Assembly: GCF_001746295.1 (NCBI RefSeq)
Contig: NZ_MJAH01000019.1
Span: 104,276-168,275 of the forward strand
Direction: 5' to 3'
DNA from: Streptomyces sp. LUP47B
GTDB taxonomy: Bacteria > Actinomycetota > Actinomycetes > Streptomycetales > Streptomycetaceae
Length of the DNA: 64,000 nucleotides
The position numbers were made by a program, and so were the translations under genes. Shown here piece after piece: positions 1-8,548 of this stretch. The notes under the pieces are model-generated. The model saw only the letters and a program-made list of their open reading frames with translations. It was not told the DNA's origin and ran no database searches. Position 1 is the first letter of the stretch; each line of letters starts with the position of its first letter.

Positions 1-2238
1 TACGGCCGACGCGACGGCCGCCGGGGACGTGACCACCGGCACCGCGCTGGCCGCCTTCGCCCCGAACGGGGCGACCACGTCCCGCTCCTCGACCAGCTTG
101 ACGATCCGGATCTCCGGCGCGTCCAGGGCCGTAGGCAGCGCGTACCCCGTGAGGTCCGGGTGGCGGATCAGCCCGCGCGCGCTGCGCAGGTTCTCCGTGA
201 GCGCTATTCCGACGCCCTGGGTGACGCCCGCTTCGATACGGGCCTCGAGCTGGGCGGGGTTGAGGATCCGGCCGACGTCCTGGGCGAGCGCCAGCTCGAC
301 CACGCGGACGGAGCCGAGTTCGATGTCGACGTCGACCACCGCGCGGATCGCGCAGAACGCCATGCCGACGAAGGCGTCGCCCTGGCCGGCTTCGTCGAGG
401 GGTTCCGTCGGGTGCGGCCGGCACTGGGCGGTGGCCCACAGTTCCTTGCCGTCCATGGCCTCGGTGACGGTCGTCGACAGGACTCCGTCGTACGAGGTGA
501 TCTTGCCGTCGGTGATCTGGAGCAGTTCGGTGGACATGCCGAACTTGTGCGCCAGGGGCTGGAGCAGCTGGGTGCGGACCATCTTCGCCGCGCGCTCCAC
601 CGCGCCGCCCGAGACCCAGGTGTGACGGCCGCGGCAGCCCGGTCCGGCGGGGGGCTGGTCCGTGTCCACGGGAGCGACGTGCACCTCGTCGATGCCGAGG
701 GTCTCCTGGACGATCTGGCGGGCCAGGGTGGTGAATCCCTGGCCGGTCTCGACGGCCGCGCAGAGCACTGTGGCGACGCCGTCCTGGACCCGTACGGTCG
801 CCGTGGAGACCTCGTCCGCGCCCTCCGTGCCGAGCATGTGCACCATGCCGAGGCCGTAGCCGACGCCCCTGCGGATCGCGCCCGGTTCGCCCGCGCCCTC
901 GGGGCCGCCGGGCAGCAGCCACTCGTCCTCGGGGGTGTCCTTGGGGAGGGCGGGCAGCGGGAAGTCCCGTACGGCCTGGAGCAGTTCGGCGACCGGAGCG
1001 GGGCAGGTGACCGTCTGGCCGGTCGGGAGTATGTCGCCGGTGGCGAGGGCGTTGCGCAGGCGCAGTTCGGCCGGGTCGACGCCCAGCTTCTTGGCCAGCT
1101 TGTCCATCTGCGCCTCGTAGGCGGCGCACACCTGCATCGCGCCCTCACCGCGGACATGGCCGGAGGGCGGGTTGTTGGTGCGGACGGCCCAGCCCTCGAT
1201 GAAGGCGTTCGGGACGACGTACGGCCCGCAGGCGAAGCCCACTGCGGCGGCCAGGGCCTCCGAGGAGGTGTCGGCGTAGGCGCCCGCGTCGAGCAGGATC
1301 TGCGCCTCGACCTTGACGAGCTTGCCCTCGGCGTCGGCGTGGTGGCGGTATCTCAGCAGGGTGGGGTGCCGGTGCACGTGGCCCAGGAAGGACTCCTCGC
1401 GCGTGGCCGTCAGCTTCACCGGGCACTGCGTCTTGAGCGCGAGCAGGCCCAGCGGGAGCTGGAAGCCCTGGTCCTCGCGGTCGGCGGTGGCGCCGGGGAC
1501 ACCGGTGACGACGACCTTGACGCGCTCGGGCTCGAGTCCGTAGCAGGCGGCGGCCGTGTCGCGGTCGGCGTGCGGGTCGGTGGAGGCGAGGTACAGCTCG
1601 ACGCCGCCGTCGGGGCGGGGCACGGCGAGGCCGGCCTCGGCGCCGATGGGGGCGGGGTCCTGGCGGCCGATGCGGTACTGGCCCTCGACGACGATCTCAC
1701 CGGTCGCGGAAGGGTCGCCGTGCTGCAGCGGGATGTGCCGGACCAGGTTGCCGTCGGGGTGCAGGGGTTCGGCCTCGAATGCCTGCTCCGGGTCGGTGAC
1801 CGGGTCGAGGACCTCGTACTCGACGATGACGGCGGCCGCGGCCATGCGCGCGGTGTCGGGGTGGTCGGCGGCGACGGCCGCGATGGGCTCGCCGTGATGG
1901 CGTACGACCTCGGAGGCGAAGACCGGACGGTCGGCCTTGCCGCGGCCGTGCACCGGGCTGCCGGGCACGTCCTCGTGGGTGACGACCGCGCGGACTCCGG
2001 GCATCTCACGCGCGTGGGAGGTGTCGATGGACACGATGCGCGCGTGCGCGTGGGGCGAGCGCAGGACGGCCGCCCACAGCAGGCCCTCGGCCCACAGGTC
2101 GGCCGCGTACGGGAAGGTGCCCTCGGTCTTCGCCCGGGCGTCGGCGGGCGGCAGGGAGACGCCGATGCCGTGCGGAATCGGCTCCGGGGCGGGTGCTGCC
2201 TCCGCGGCGGTGGTCGCGGTGGCGGCTTCGTTGCTCAC
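1..2238 (-). CDS. Xanthine dehydrogenase family, molybdopterin-binding subunit (C-terminus cut by window edge)
   Basis: Catalytic large subunit of a cytoplasmic molybdenum hydroxylase (CoxL/XdhA-like), which hydroxylates purines or aldehydes using Mo-molybdopterin. About 745 codons are visible. The aldehyde-oxidase hammerhead domain is near residues 25-150 (IPHGIGVSLPPADARAKTEG, LRSPHAHARI, HHGEPIAAVAA). The Mo-cofactor part follows, with the typical segment NPPSGHVRGEGAMQ and, later, AALETGQG-like VCAAVETGQG. The GTG start at 2238 overlaps the TGA of the 2Fe-2S subunit gene by 4 bp (GTGA), so the three subunits are translationally coupled. The usual length is 750-800 aa, so only the last residues are missing at the left edge. 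The true substrate cannot be read from the sequence. Confidence 0.93.
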   Translation of the reverse strand, partial: MSNEAATATTAAEAAPAPEPIPHGIGVSLPPADARAKTEGTFPYAADLWAEGLLWAAVLRSPHAHARIVSIDTSHAREMPGVRAVVTHEDVPGSPVHGRGKADRPVFASEVVRHHGEPIAAVAADHPDTARMAAAAVIVEYEVLDPVTDPEQAFEAEPLHPDGNLVRHIPLQHGDPSATGEIVVEGQYRIGRQDPAPIGAEAGLAVPRPDGGVELYLASTDPHADRDTAAACYGLEPERVKVVVTGVPGATADREDQGFQLPLGLLALKTQCPVKLTATREESFLGHVHRHPTLLRYRHHADAEGKLVKVEAQILLDAGAYADTSSEALAAAVGFACGPYVVPNAFIEGWAVRTNNPPSGHVRGEGAMQVCAAYEAQMDKLAKKLGVDPAELRLRNALATGDILPTGQTVTCPAPVAELLQAVRDFPLPALPKDTPEDEWLLPGGPEGAGEPGAIRRGVGYGLGMVHMLGTEGADEVSTATVRVQDGVATVLCAAVETGQGFTTLARQIVQETLGIDEVHVAPVDTDQPPAGPGCRGRHTWVSGGAVERAAKMVRTQLLQPLAHKFGMSTELLQITDGKITSYDGVLSTTVTEAMDGKELWATAQCRPHPTEPLDEAGQGDAFVGMAFCAIRAVVDVDIELGSVRVVELALAQDVGRILNPAQLEARIEAGVTQGVGIALTENLRSARGLIRHPDLTGYALPTALDAPEIRIVKLVEERDVVAPFGAKAASAVPVVTSPAAVASAV

Positions 2239-4067
2239 GCCTGGCCTCCGTCCTGTCCCTGTCCGTATGTCTGCTCATGCGGTCCGGCGGCGCCGGGGAA
2301 ACCCGGGGAGTCGAACGCCGACGGGTGGACGCTTCCGCCCCCGGGGCCCGCCTGATGCGGGATACGTGCCTCGTCGCCGTCCGTCTCAGCGTCGCCCGTC
2401 GCGTGTGCCTCGCGCTCGGCGACGACCTCCTTGACGGCGTCGACGACGCCCCGGTAGCCGGAGCAGCGGCAGAGGTTGCCGCACAGCGCCTGGCGGGTCT
2501 CCAGCTCGGTGGGCGCGGGGTTGCCCTCCAGCAGGTCGTGCACGGTCATCGCCATGCCGGGCACGCAGAACCCGCACTGCACGGCGCCGCACCGGGCGAG
2601 CGCCCGCTGCACGTCGGAGGGCCGGCCGTCCTCGGCGAGGCCCTCGACGGTACGGACCTCGCTGCCGGCGGCGGTGACCGCGGGCACCAGGCAGGAGGCG
2701 ACGAGCCGCCCGTCGACCTGGACGTTGCACGCCCCGCACTCGCCCTGCGAGCAGCCGTCCTTGGCGCCGGCGAGTCCGAGCCGCTCGCGCAGCACGTACA
2801 GCAGCGACTCGCCGATCCAGGCGTCGGGGACGGGGCGGTCGACGCCGTTGACGCGCAGGACGTAGGAGGCGAGGGGGTGTTCCTCGCCGGGGGGCGCGGG
2901 GGCCTGGTCGTCGGGGTTCTCGTCGGAGTCGCTCGCGTGCTCCTCCGCGGCCTCCGGACCCGGTTCGTCGCCGCCGTCGGCCGGGGCGTGCTCCGCACCG
3001 GGCTCGGCGGGACCGTCAGCGGCTTCCACGGCCTCTTCGGCACCCTCGGAGACCCTTGGGGGCGCCGAGGCCTCACCGAGGCCGGGAGAGGGCTGTGAGG
3101 CGGTTGCGAAGGAGCTGTCCCCGTAGCGCTCGGCGGGGTGGTGGGGCTGGACGGTGTCGTGCGGCTCGGCGAGACCGATGCCGTGGCCGTTGCTGTCGGC
3201 GTGCGGCTGTGCGGAGTCCTGGGCCGGCTCGTGGGACGCCTCGTCCGGCTCGGGCCGGTGCGGCGCGTCGGCGACCGCGTGACTTCCGAGGTGCGCGGCG
3301 GACGGCAGGTGCGTGTCGTCCCCCGGGACGGCGTGCGCGTCACCGGCCGGGCCACCGTGCCGCTCGTCGACGTCACCGGCGGGCATGTGCGCGTGGCCGT
3401 CGCCCGCTGTCCCACCGTGACCGTTGTCGAAGCCGCCACCGTGACGGTCGCCCTGCGGCACGTGCGTGTGTCGTTCCCCGGCCGGTCCGCCGTGCTCGGG
3501 TCCCGCTCCCGGGTCGCCCTGGTCCTGGTCCCCCCACGGCTGCGCCGGCTGCGTCGCCCAGGGCGCGGCCGCGCCGCCCGGCAGGGTCGCCGGAGGGGTG
3601 CCGCCCCACTGCTCGACCAGGGACGACGTGGTGAACTCGCCCGATTCGTCCGGGAGGTCGCCGCCGGCGACGGGGATCGACCACTGGCCGGTGACGTCGT
3701 GGCCCGGCGCGGGCGCGGTGTCCTCGACGTTCCACTGCTGCGTGGTCGAGGGGTTGTACGTGAACTGCCCGGTCTGGTTCTGCGGCAGGGTGCTCGGGTC
3801 GGGCCACTGCGCGCCCTCGGCCGGCACGGCCCAGTTCCCCGTGGCCGCCGGGTCGGTCCCGTCGCCCTGCGCGGCCGTTATCTGCGGCGGCACATAGCCG
3901 TGACCGGGCGCGGCGAGCGGGCTGTCGGCGGAGGCCAGGAGGGCGTCGATGCCCCCTTCGGGGAGCTTCACGAAGGCGGTCGCGCCGTCGTCGTAGTCAC
4001 CCTGGGGCAGCGGGTCCCAGCGGCCCGCGGCCCGGGGCGTGCCCTCTCCGTGCTGGTCGTCGGTCAC
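2235..4067 (-). CDS. 2Fe-2S subunit of molybdenum hydroxylase with long disordered N-terminal extension
   Basis: Electron-transfer subunit of the xanthine dehydrogenase-like complex. The conserved part is residues about 397-555 of 610. It has a plant-ferredoxin cluster (CSQGECGACNVQVDG plus a later Cys) and an all-helical cluster domain (CGFCVPGM, LCGNLCRCSGY). Family members are normally about 160-200 aa, so roughly 396 residues here are extra. The extension is rich in His, Gly, Pro, Asp and Glu and carries short recurring motifs (TGNWAVP, TGQFTYNP, TGQWSIP, SGEFTTSS). A 55-residue low-complexity tail follows the domain. The GTG start at 4067 overlaps the TGA of the FAD subunit by 4 bp. I infer that the extension is linker or scaffold-like, and its function is unknown. 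Confidence 0.9.
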   Translation of the reverse strand: MTDDQHGEGTPRAAGRWDPLPQGDYDDGATAFVKLPEGGIDALLASADSPLAAPGHGYVPPQITAAQGDGTDPAATGNWAVPAEGAQWPDPSTLPQNQTGQFTYNPSTTQQWNVEDTAPAPGHDVTGQWSIPVAGGDLPDESGEFTTSSLVEQWGGTPPATLPGGAAAPWATQPAQPWGDQDQGDPGAGPEHGGPAGERHTHVPQGDRHGGGFDNGHGGTAGDGHAHMPAGDVDERHGGPAGDAHAVPGDDTHLPSAAHLGSHAVADAPHRPEPDEASHEPAQDSAQPHADSNGHGIGLAEPHDTVQPHHPAERYGDSSFATASQPSPGLGEASAPPRVSEGAEEAVEAADGPAEPGAEHAPADGGDEPGPEAAEEHASDSDENPDDQAPAPPGEEHPLASYVLRVNGVDRPVPDAWIGESLLYVLRERLGLAGAKDGCSQGECGACNVQVDGRLVASCLVPAVTAAGSEVRTVEGLAEDGRPSDVQRALARCGAVQCGFCVPGMAMTVHDLLEGNPAPTELETRQALCGNLCRCSGYRGVVDAVKEVVAEREAHATGDAETDGDEARIPHQAGPGGGSVHPSAFDSPGFPGAAGPHEQTYGQGQDGGQA

Positions 4068-4957
4068 GAAAGTGCCCTCCCCAGTGCTCGTCGGGCCAGC
4101 GCGGCGACTGTGCGCCGCAGATGCAGTACGGCGGGCGGATGCTGCGGCACGGAGCCGTCCGCGGCCGGTGCCGGGTCGGGGATGCAGGCCGCGGACACGT
4201 ACTCGCCGAAGGCCTCCAGTGCCTCCGGGACGATCGCGCGGTTGTTGTCCCAGTCGATGAGCCGGGCGACCCACTGCTCGGCGTCCAGGGGCCGCAGCGG
4301 CATCGGCGCTATGGCGCCGACGGCGCATCTGACCCCGCGCCGGGCCGGGTCGAGGACCAGCGAGACCGAGGCCATCGCGCGGCCCGGGCCGGTGCGGCCG
4401 GTGACCTTGAGGAAGACCTGCGGGGCGTGCAGCAGAGGCACGCGCACGTAGCCGATGAGCTCGCCCGCGCGCAGCATCTCCATGCCGGCCAGCAGGTGCG
4501 AGACCGGCATCTCCCGACGGGCTCCGTCCGGGCCCGCGATGATCAGCGTGGCTTCGAGGGCGGCGAGGACGGGCAGCGCGTCGCCCGTCGGGGCCGCCGA
4601 GGCGATGTTGCCGCCCAGGGTGCCCGCGTTGCGGATCTGCGGCGGCCCGGCGGCGCGGGCGGCGGCCGCCAGCGCGGGGATGAGTGCGGCGAAGTCGGGA
4701 CGGCCCATCCGCGCGTGGGTGAGTCCGGCGCCGAGGAGCGCGTGGCCGTCCTGGTACTGCCAGCCGCGGATCTCGCTGATCCGGCCGAGGCCGACGAGAG
4801 CGGCGGGCCTGAGCTGCCCGGAGTTGACGGCGGCCATCAGGTCGGTGCCGCCGGCGACGGGAACGGCGGCGGGCATCGCGGCGAGGGCCGCCACGGCCTC
4901 GTCCAGCGTCGTGGGCAGCGTGACGGCCTGCGCCGCCTGCGGTGTGTGCGTGGTCAA
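4064..4957 (-). CDS. FAD-binding subunit of xanthine dehydrogenase-like complex
   Basis: CoxM/XdhB-type flavoprotein of 297 aa that passes electrons between the 2Fe-2S clusters and NAD+ or another acceptor. It shows the two FAD-binding loops of the family (VAGGTDLMAAVNSG and GGNIASAAPTGD) and a C-terminal CO-dehydrogenase-flavoprotein domain. I choose the TTG at 4957 (LTTHTPQAAQ) because an AAGGGG ribosome site lies about 8 nt upstream and the length then fits the family. A longer reading from 5050 would add a Cys-rich segment with no homology that I recognise. It is first in the three-gene minus-strand operon; the promoter should lie in 4958-5194. Confidence 0.9.
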   Translation of the reverse strand: MTTHTPQAAQAVTLPTTLDEAVAALAAMPAAVPVAGGTDLMAAVNSGQLRPAALVGLGRISEIRGWQYQDGHALLGAGLTHARMGRPDFAALIPALAAAARAAGPPQIRNAGTLGGNIASAAPTGDALPVLAALEATLIIAGPDGARREMPVSHLLAGMEMLRAGELIGYVRVPLLHAPQVFLKVTGRTGPGRAMASVSLVLDPARRGVRCAVGAIAPMPLRPLDAEQWVARLIDWDNNRAIVPEALEAFGEYVSAACIPDPAPAADGSVPQHPPAVLHLRRTVAALARRALGRALS

Positions 4958-5050
4958 ACCGGCTGCCCCTTCCCGCTGCCCCACCTGGTCCTGCCCTGTT
5001 GCTGCCGTACGGTACGTCCTGACAGGGCGGACGTGGCAACTCTGGCACAT

Positions 5051-5067
5051 CTTCGCAACTCGCGAAG
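5051..5067. promoter_or_regulatory. Inverted repeat upstream of the molybdenum hydroxylase operon
   Basis: CTTCGC-N5-GCGAAG, a perfect 6-bp inverted repeat about 95-110 nt upstream of the FAD-subunit start. It is the only clear dyad in the 237-bp gap 4958-5194, which otherwise contains no gene. A regulator site is an inference. Confidence 0.3.
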
Positions 5068-5194
5068 ACAGGGGTCCGTCAGGAGGCGTTCGGCGGCATT
5101 CGCCCGCCCCACCAGGGAGATGGTCCGTTTTCGCACGGGATCACCGACACGTGCTGATTGACACTCTTCGGTGACTCTTGGGGCTCTTTTTCCC

Positions 5195-6826
5195 TTACCT
5201 GTTCGGAGGCGCTCCCTCGATGGGCCGGCCGAGCACACCGGGCCGCTTCTGCCACGGCAGCGGTCCCTTGGGCGGCCGGTAGCCGACGCCCAGGGCGTCG
5301 AGCAGCTCGTAGTGGGTGGTCATCCGCCGCTCGAAGTCGGCGAAGTCGCGTTCCGCGGGGGCGGGCAGAGCGCTCCAGGCCACTTCGGCGAAGGCCGCCA
5401 GCCGGGGGAAGGTCTGGTAGTCGACGCGTCCCTGGTCCTCCATCACCTCGGTCCACACATTGGCCTGCGCGCCGAGGACGTGCGTGGTCTCCTCGGGCGT
5501 CAACTCCGGTGGAACGGGCTCGAACCGATAGACGTCCTCCAGGGTGCGGACGTAGGCGATGGGGACGGGCTCGTCCGCGCCCGGATCCTGCCGGTAGTCC
5601 AGGTACACCTGCTGCTCGGGGCACATGACGACATCGTGGCCCGCGCGGGCGGCCGCGATGCCGGCCGCGTAGCCGCGCCAGGACGAGACCGCCGCGCCTT
5701 CGGCCAGCCCGCCCTCCAGGATCTCGTCCCAGCCGATGAGCCTGCGCCCGCGCGCCGAGAGCCACTTGTCGAAGTGTCCGATGAACCAGGACTGCAACTC
5801 GTCCTCGTCCGCGAGCCCGAGTTCCTCGATCCGGGCCTGGACGAGGGGCGACTCCCGCCACTGCTCCTTGGCGCATTCGTCGCCGCCGATGTGAATGAAC
5901 TCGGAAGGGAACAGCTCGAGCAGTTCCTCGAACACCCCCTCGTAGAAGCGCAGGGTGTTGTCAGTGGGGGCGAGTACGTTCAGAGAGATGCCCCAGCTGT
6001 CCCAGACCGTGAGGGAGGTCGTGTCGATGACGTCGGTGTTGCCGAGTTCCGGGTACGCGGTGATGGCGGCCTGCGAGTGTCCGGGTACGTCGATTTCGGG
6101 GACGACGGTGATATGCCGCTCGGCGGCGTAGGCGACGATCTCCCGGATGTCGTCCTGGGTGTAGAAGCCACCGTGCGGCTTCTCCTCCCACAGCGGTGAG
6201 GCCCCGTGGCCGAATTTGGTACGCGCCCGCCATGAGCCCACCTCGGTGAGCCGGGGGTACCTCTTGATCTCGACCCGCCAGCCCTGGTCGTCCGTCAAGT
6301 GGAAGTGGAAGACGTTGAGTTTGTGCGCGGCCATCAGATCGAGGTAGCGCAGGACGCCGTCCTTGGGCATGAAGTGCCGCGCCACGTCGAGCATGAGGCC
6401 GCGCCAGCGGAATCGGGGAGCGTCGCTGATGGTGACCGGGGTCACCTCCCAGGCGCGCTCGGAGGTGACGGGGGCGCGGCGGAAGGCGGCGGGGCCGAGC
6501 AGTTGACGGAAGGTCTGGGCGCCGTAGAACAAGCCCTCCGGGCCGGCTCCGTCGATGACGACGGCGTGCTCGTCCACGGTGAGGCGGTACGCCTCGGGGC
6601 TGCCGAGTTCGTCGGCGAGGGTCGGCGTGATCCGCAGCAGGATGCGGCTCCTGCCCGAGGCGTACGGCTCCAGCGGGAGGCCCGTCGCCGCGCCGACCGT
6701 GGTGCGCAGCCAGCGGGCCACGCCTGCGGCGCCCCGGCCGGACTCGATCTCGGTGTCCTCGTCGAGGACGAACGGCCGCCCGTCGGCGCCGCCGACGCTC
6801 GACGGCGCCGGAATCAGTGAAGTCAC
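5195..6826 (-). CDS. Beta-N-acetylhexosaminidase, GH20
   Basis: Hydrolyses terminal GlcNAc from chito-oligosaccharides or glycans by substrate-assisted catalysis. The 543-aa protein has a GH20 small domain (residues about 20-130) and a TIM barrel. Family motifs are LMLDVARHFMP, HFHLTDDQGWR, VPEIDVPGH and the catalytic pair D316-E317 in HIGGDECAKEQW. No signal peptide is visible, so it probably acts inside the cell on imported chitobiose-like sugars. The GTG start at 6826 lies 1 bp after the stop of the upstream permease, so it is the last gene of the ABC importer operon. The arrangement copies dasABCD-type loci. Confidence 0.93.
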   Translation of the reverse strand: MTSLIPAPSSVGGADGRPFVLDEDTEIESGRGAAGVARWLRTTVGAATGLPLEPYASGRSRILLRITPTLADELGSPEAYRLTVDEHAVVIDGAGPEGLFYGAQTFRQLLGPAAFRRAPVTSERAWEVTPVTISDAPRFRWRGLMLDVARHFMPKDGVLRYLDLMAAHKLNVFHFHLTDDQGWRVEIKRYPRLTEVGSWRARTKFGHGASPLWEEKPHGGFYTQDDIREIVAYAAERHITVVPEIDVPGHSQAAITAYPELGNTDVIDTTSLTVWDSWGISLNVLAPTDNTLRFYEGVFEELLELFPSEFIHIGGDECAKEQWRESPLVQARIEELGLADEDELQSWFIGHFDKWLSARGRRLIGWDEILEGGLAEGAAVSSWRGYAAGIAAARAGHDVVMCPEQQVYLDYRQDPGADEPVPIAYVRTLEDVYRFEPVPPELTPEETTHVLGAQANVWTEVMEDQGRVDYQTFPRLAAFAEVAWSALPAPAERDFADFERRMTTHYELLDALGVGYRPPKGPLPWQKRPGVLGRPIEGAPPNR

Positions 6827-6827
6827 G

Positions 6828-7661
6828 TCAGTCCTTAACCGCTCCGCCCAGCCCCGAGACCAGACGTCGCTGTACGAGTACGAAGAACACCAGCACCGGA
6901 ATCGTCATCACCGTCGACGCGGCCATGACCCCGCCCCAGTCCGGCTCGTCCGGCTTGTAGAAGACCAGCAGGGCCATCGGCAGGGTCGACTGCGAAGTGT
7001 CGCTGATGATGAACGACTTGGCGAAGAGGAAATCGTTCCAGGCCGAGATGAACGAGAACACGCTCGTGGCCACCAGGCCGGGGAGGACGAGGGGGAAGAG
7101 AATCTGCCACAGGAATCGCGCACGGCTCGCCCCGTCGATGTACGCGGCCTCCTCCAAAGCCTCCGGTACGGCCTTCACGAACCCCCTCAGCATCCAGATC
7201 GCGAAGGGCAGCGAGAAGGCGATGTGGGGCAGGATCAGCGAGCCCAGCGTGTTCAGCAGACCGAAGTCCCGCATCTGGAAGAACAAGGGGATGGTGAGGG
7301 CCTCCACGGGCACCATCTGGGCCACCAGAAACATGATCAGCAAGGTGGTCCGGAAGCGGAAGCGGAATCGTGTCACGGCGGTCGCCGCGAGAAACGCGAT
7401 CAACGCCGAGACGATCACGACGCTGCACGCGACGACAAGGCTGTTGACGAAATACCGACCGAAATCCTGCTGTCCGAACACGCGCCGGAAGGAATCCAGC
7501 GAGGGCGCGAGGGTCCAGGGCCGGGGCTCGCTCGACTCGATCTCTCCGGCCGGTTTGAAGGCGCTGAGCACCATCCAGTAGAGGGGGAAGGCGACCACCA
7601 GGGCGATGAGCAACGCCGAGGCCTCCGCGGCCAGCCGCCAGGGACGCCGTAGCAGGTTCAC
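6828..7661 (-). CDS. ABC sugar transporter permease (MalG-type)
   Basis: Inner-membrane permease of a carbohydrate importer, 277 aa, with about six predicted helices (first one ALLIALVVAFPLYWMVLSAF). The EAA loop that docks the ATPase is present (EALEEAAYIDGASRARFLWQ). The GTG start at 7661 overlaps the partner permease stop (GTGA) and is preceded by GGAGGAG. No ATPase gene lies nearby, so the operon probably borrows a shared ATPase such as MsiK, as known for Streptomyces sugar importers. Confidence 0.92.
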   Translation of the reverse strand: MNLLRRPWRLAAEASALLIALVVAFPLYWMVLSAFKPAGEIESSEPRPWTLAPSLDSFRRVFGQQDFGRYFVNSLVVACSVVIVSALIAFLAATAVTRFRFRFRTTLLIMFLVAQMVPVEALTIPLFFQMRDFGLLNTLGSLILPHIAFSLPFAIWMLRGFVKAVPEALEEAAYIDGASRARFLWQILFPLVLPGLVATSVFSFISAWNDFLFAKSFIISDTSQSTLPMALLVFYKPDEPDWGGVMAASTVMTIPVLVFFVLVQRRLVSGLGGAVKD

Positions 7662-8548
7662 AGCTCCTCCCCCTGGCGGTGGAGCAGCCGCAGGTACCCG
7701 AGCGTCACGGCGAGCAGGATCAGCAGCATCACGACTCCGATCGCCGAGCCGAGGCTGTACTGCGAGGAGGCGAACGCCTGCTGGTAGGCGTAGACGTTCA
7801 GGACCAGGTTCTGGCCCGCGATGCCGCCGCCGTTCGTCATGACGTAGATCTGTGTGAAGACCTTGAAGTCCCAGATGACCGACTGGATGGTGACGACGGT
7901 CAGGATCGGCCGCAGCATCGGCGCGAGCACCGACCGCCAGATCCGCCACTGCGAGGCGCCGTCCAGCGCGGCGGCCTCCAGCACCTCGGCCGGTACGGCG
8001 CGGATCCCGGCGTAGACCGTGACCATCACGAACGGGAAGGAGCACCAGACGACTTCGAGCAGGACGAGGAAGAAGGCGCTGAGCCGCCCGTACGTCCAGG
8101 AGTGGTCGCCGAGCCCCAGGACCCGGTTCACCGGGCCGAAGTCGGGGTCGAAGAGGAACAGCCAGACCGTCGATCCGGTCACGGCCGGTGTCGCCCACGC
8201 CCCGAGCGCGGCCAGCATCAACGCCAGCCGCGGCACGGCACGCACGCGCGTGAGCAGCACCGCCAGCGCACACCCGACGGCGAGCGTCGAGACGACACAG
8301 GCCGCCGCGAACAGCACGGTGGCCAGCAGCACCTGCCAGAACTCCGGGTCGGAGAACAGCGCCGAGTAGTTCCCGAAGCCCTGGAAGGTGGTCGGTGCAC
8401 CGCCGCTGACCTGAGCCTGGGTGTACTGGAAGAAGGAGATCAGGCCGAGCTGGTAGATGGGGTAGACGAGCAGTGCGCCGAGGACGACCAGGGCGGGGGC
8501 GAGATACAGCCAGGGCGCCCGGGTGGCGCGGTGGGTCGCCGAGGTCAC
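7658..8548 (-). CDS. ABC sugar transporter permease (MalF-type)
   Basis: Second permease of the importer, 296 aa, first helix YLAPALVVLGALLVYPIYQL, EAA loop EVLEAAALDGASQWRIWRSV. The GTG start at 8548 (VTSATHRATRAPW) overlaps the stop of the binding-protein gene by 4 bp. A longer in-frame reading starting at 8677 runs through the binding-protein gene and is rejected. It forms the channel with the adjacent MalG-type permease. Confidence 0.92.
   Translation of the reverse strand: MTSATHRATRAPWLYLAPALVVLGALLVYPIYQLGLISFFQYTQAQVSGGAPTTFQGFGNYSALFSDPEFWQVLLATVLFAAACVVSTLAVGCALAVLLTRVRAVPRLALMLAALGAWATPAVTGSTVWLFLFDPDFGPVNRVLGLGDHSWTYGRLSAFFLVLLEVVWCSFPFVMVTVYAGIRAVPAEVLEAAALDGASQWRIWRSVLAPMLRPILTVVTIQSVIWDFKVFTQIYVMTNGGGIAGQNLVLNVYAYQQAFASSQYSLGSAIGVVMLLILLAVTLGYLRLLHRQGEEL

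Noticed and set aside
160..2355. 731-codon plus-strand frame
   Set aside because: Antisense shadow of the molybdopterin-binding subunit; Gly/Arg/Val-rich with no domain.
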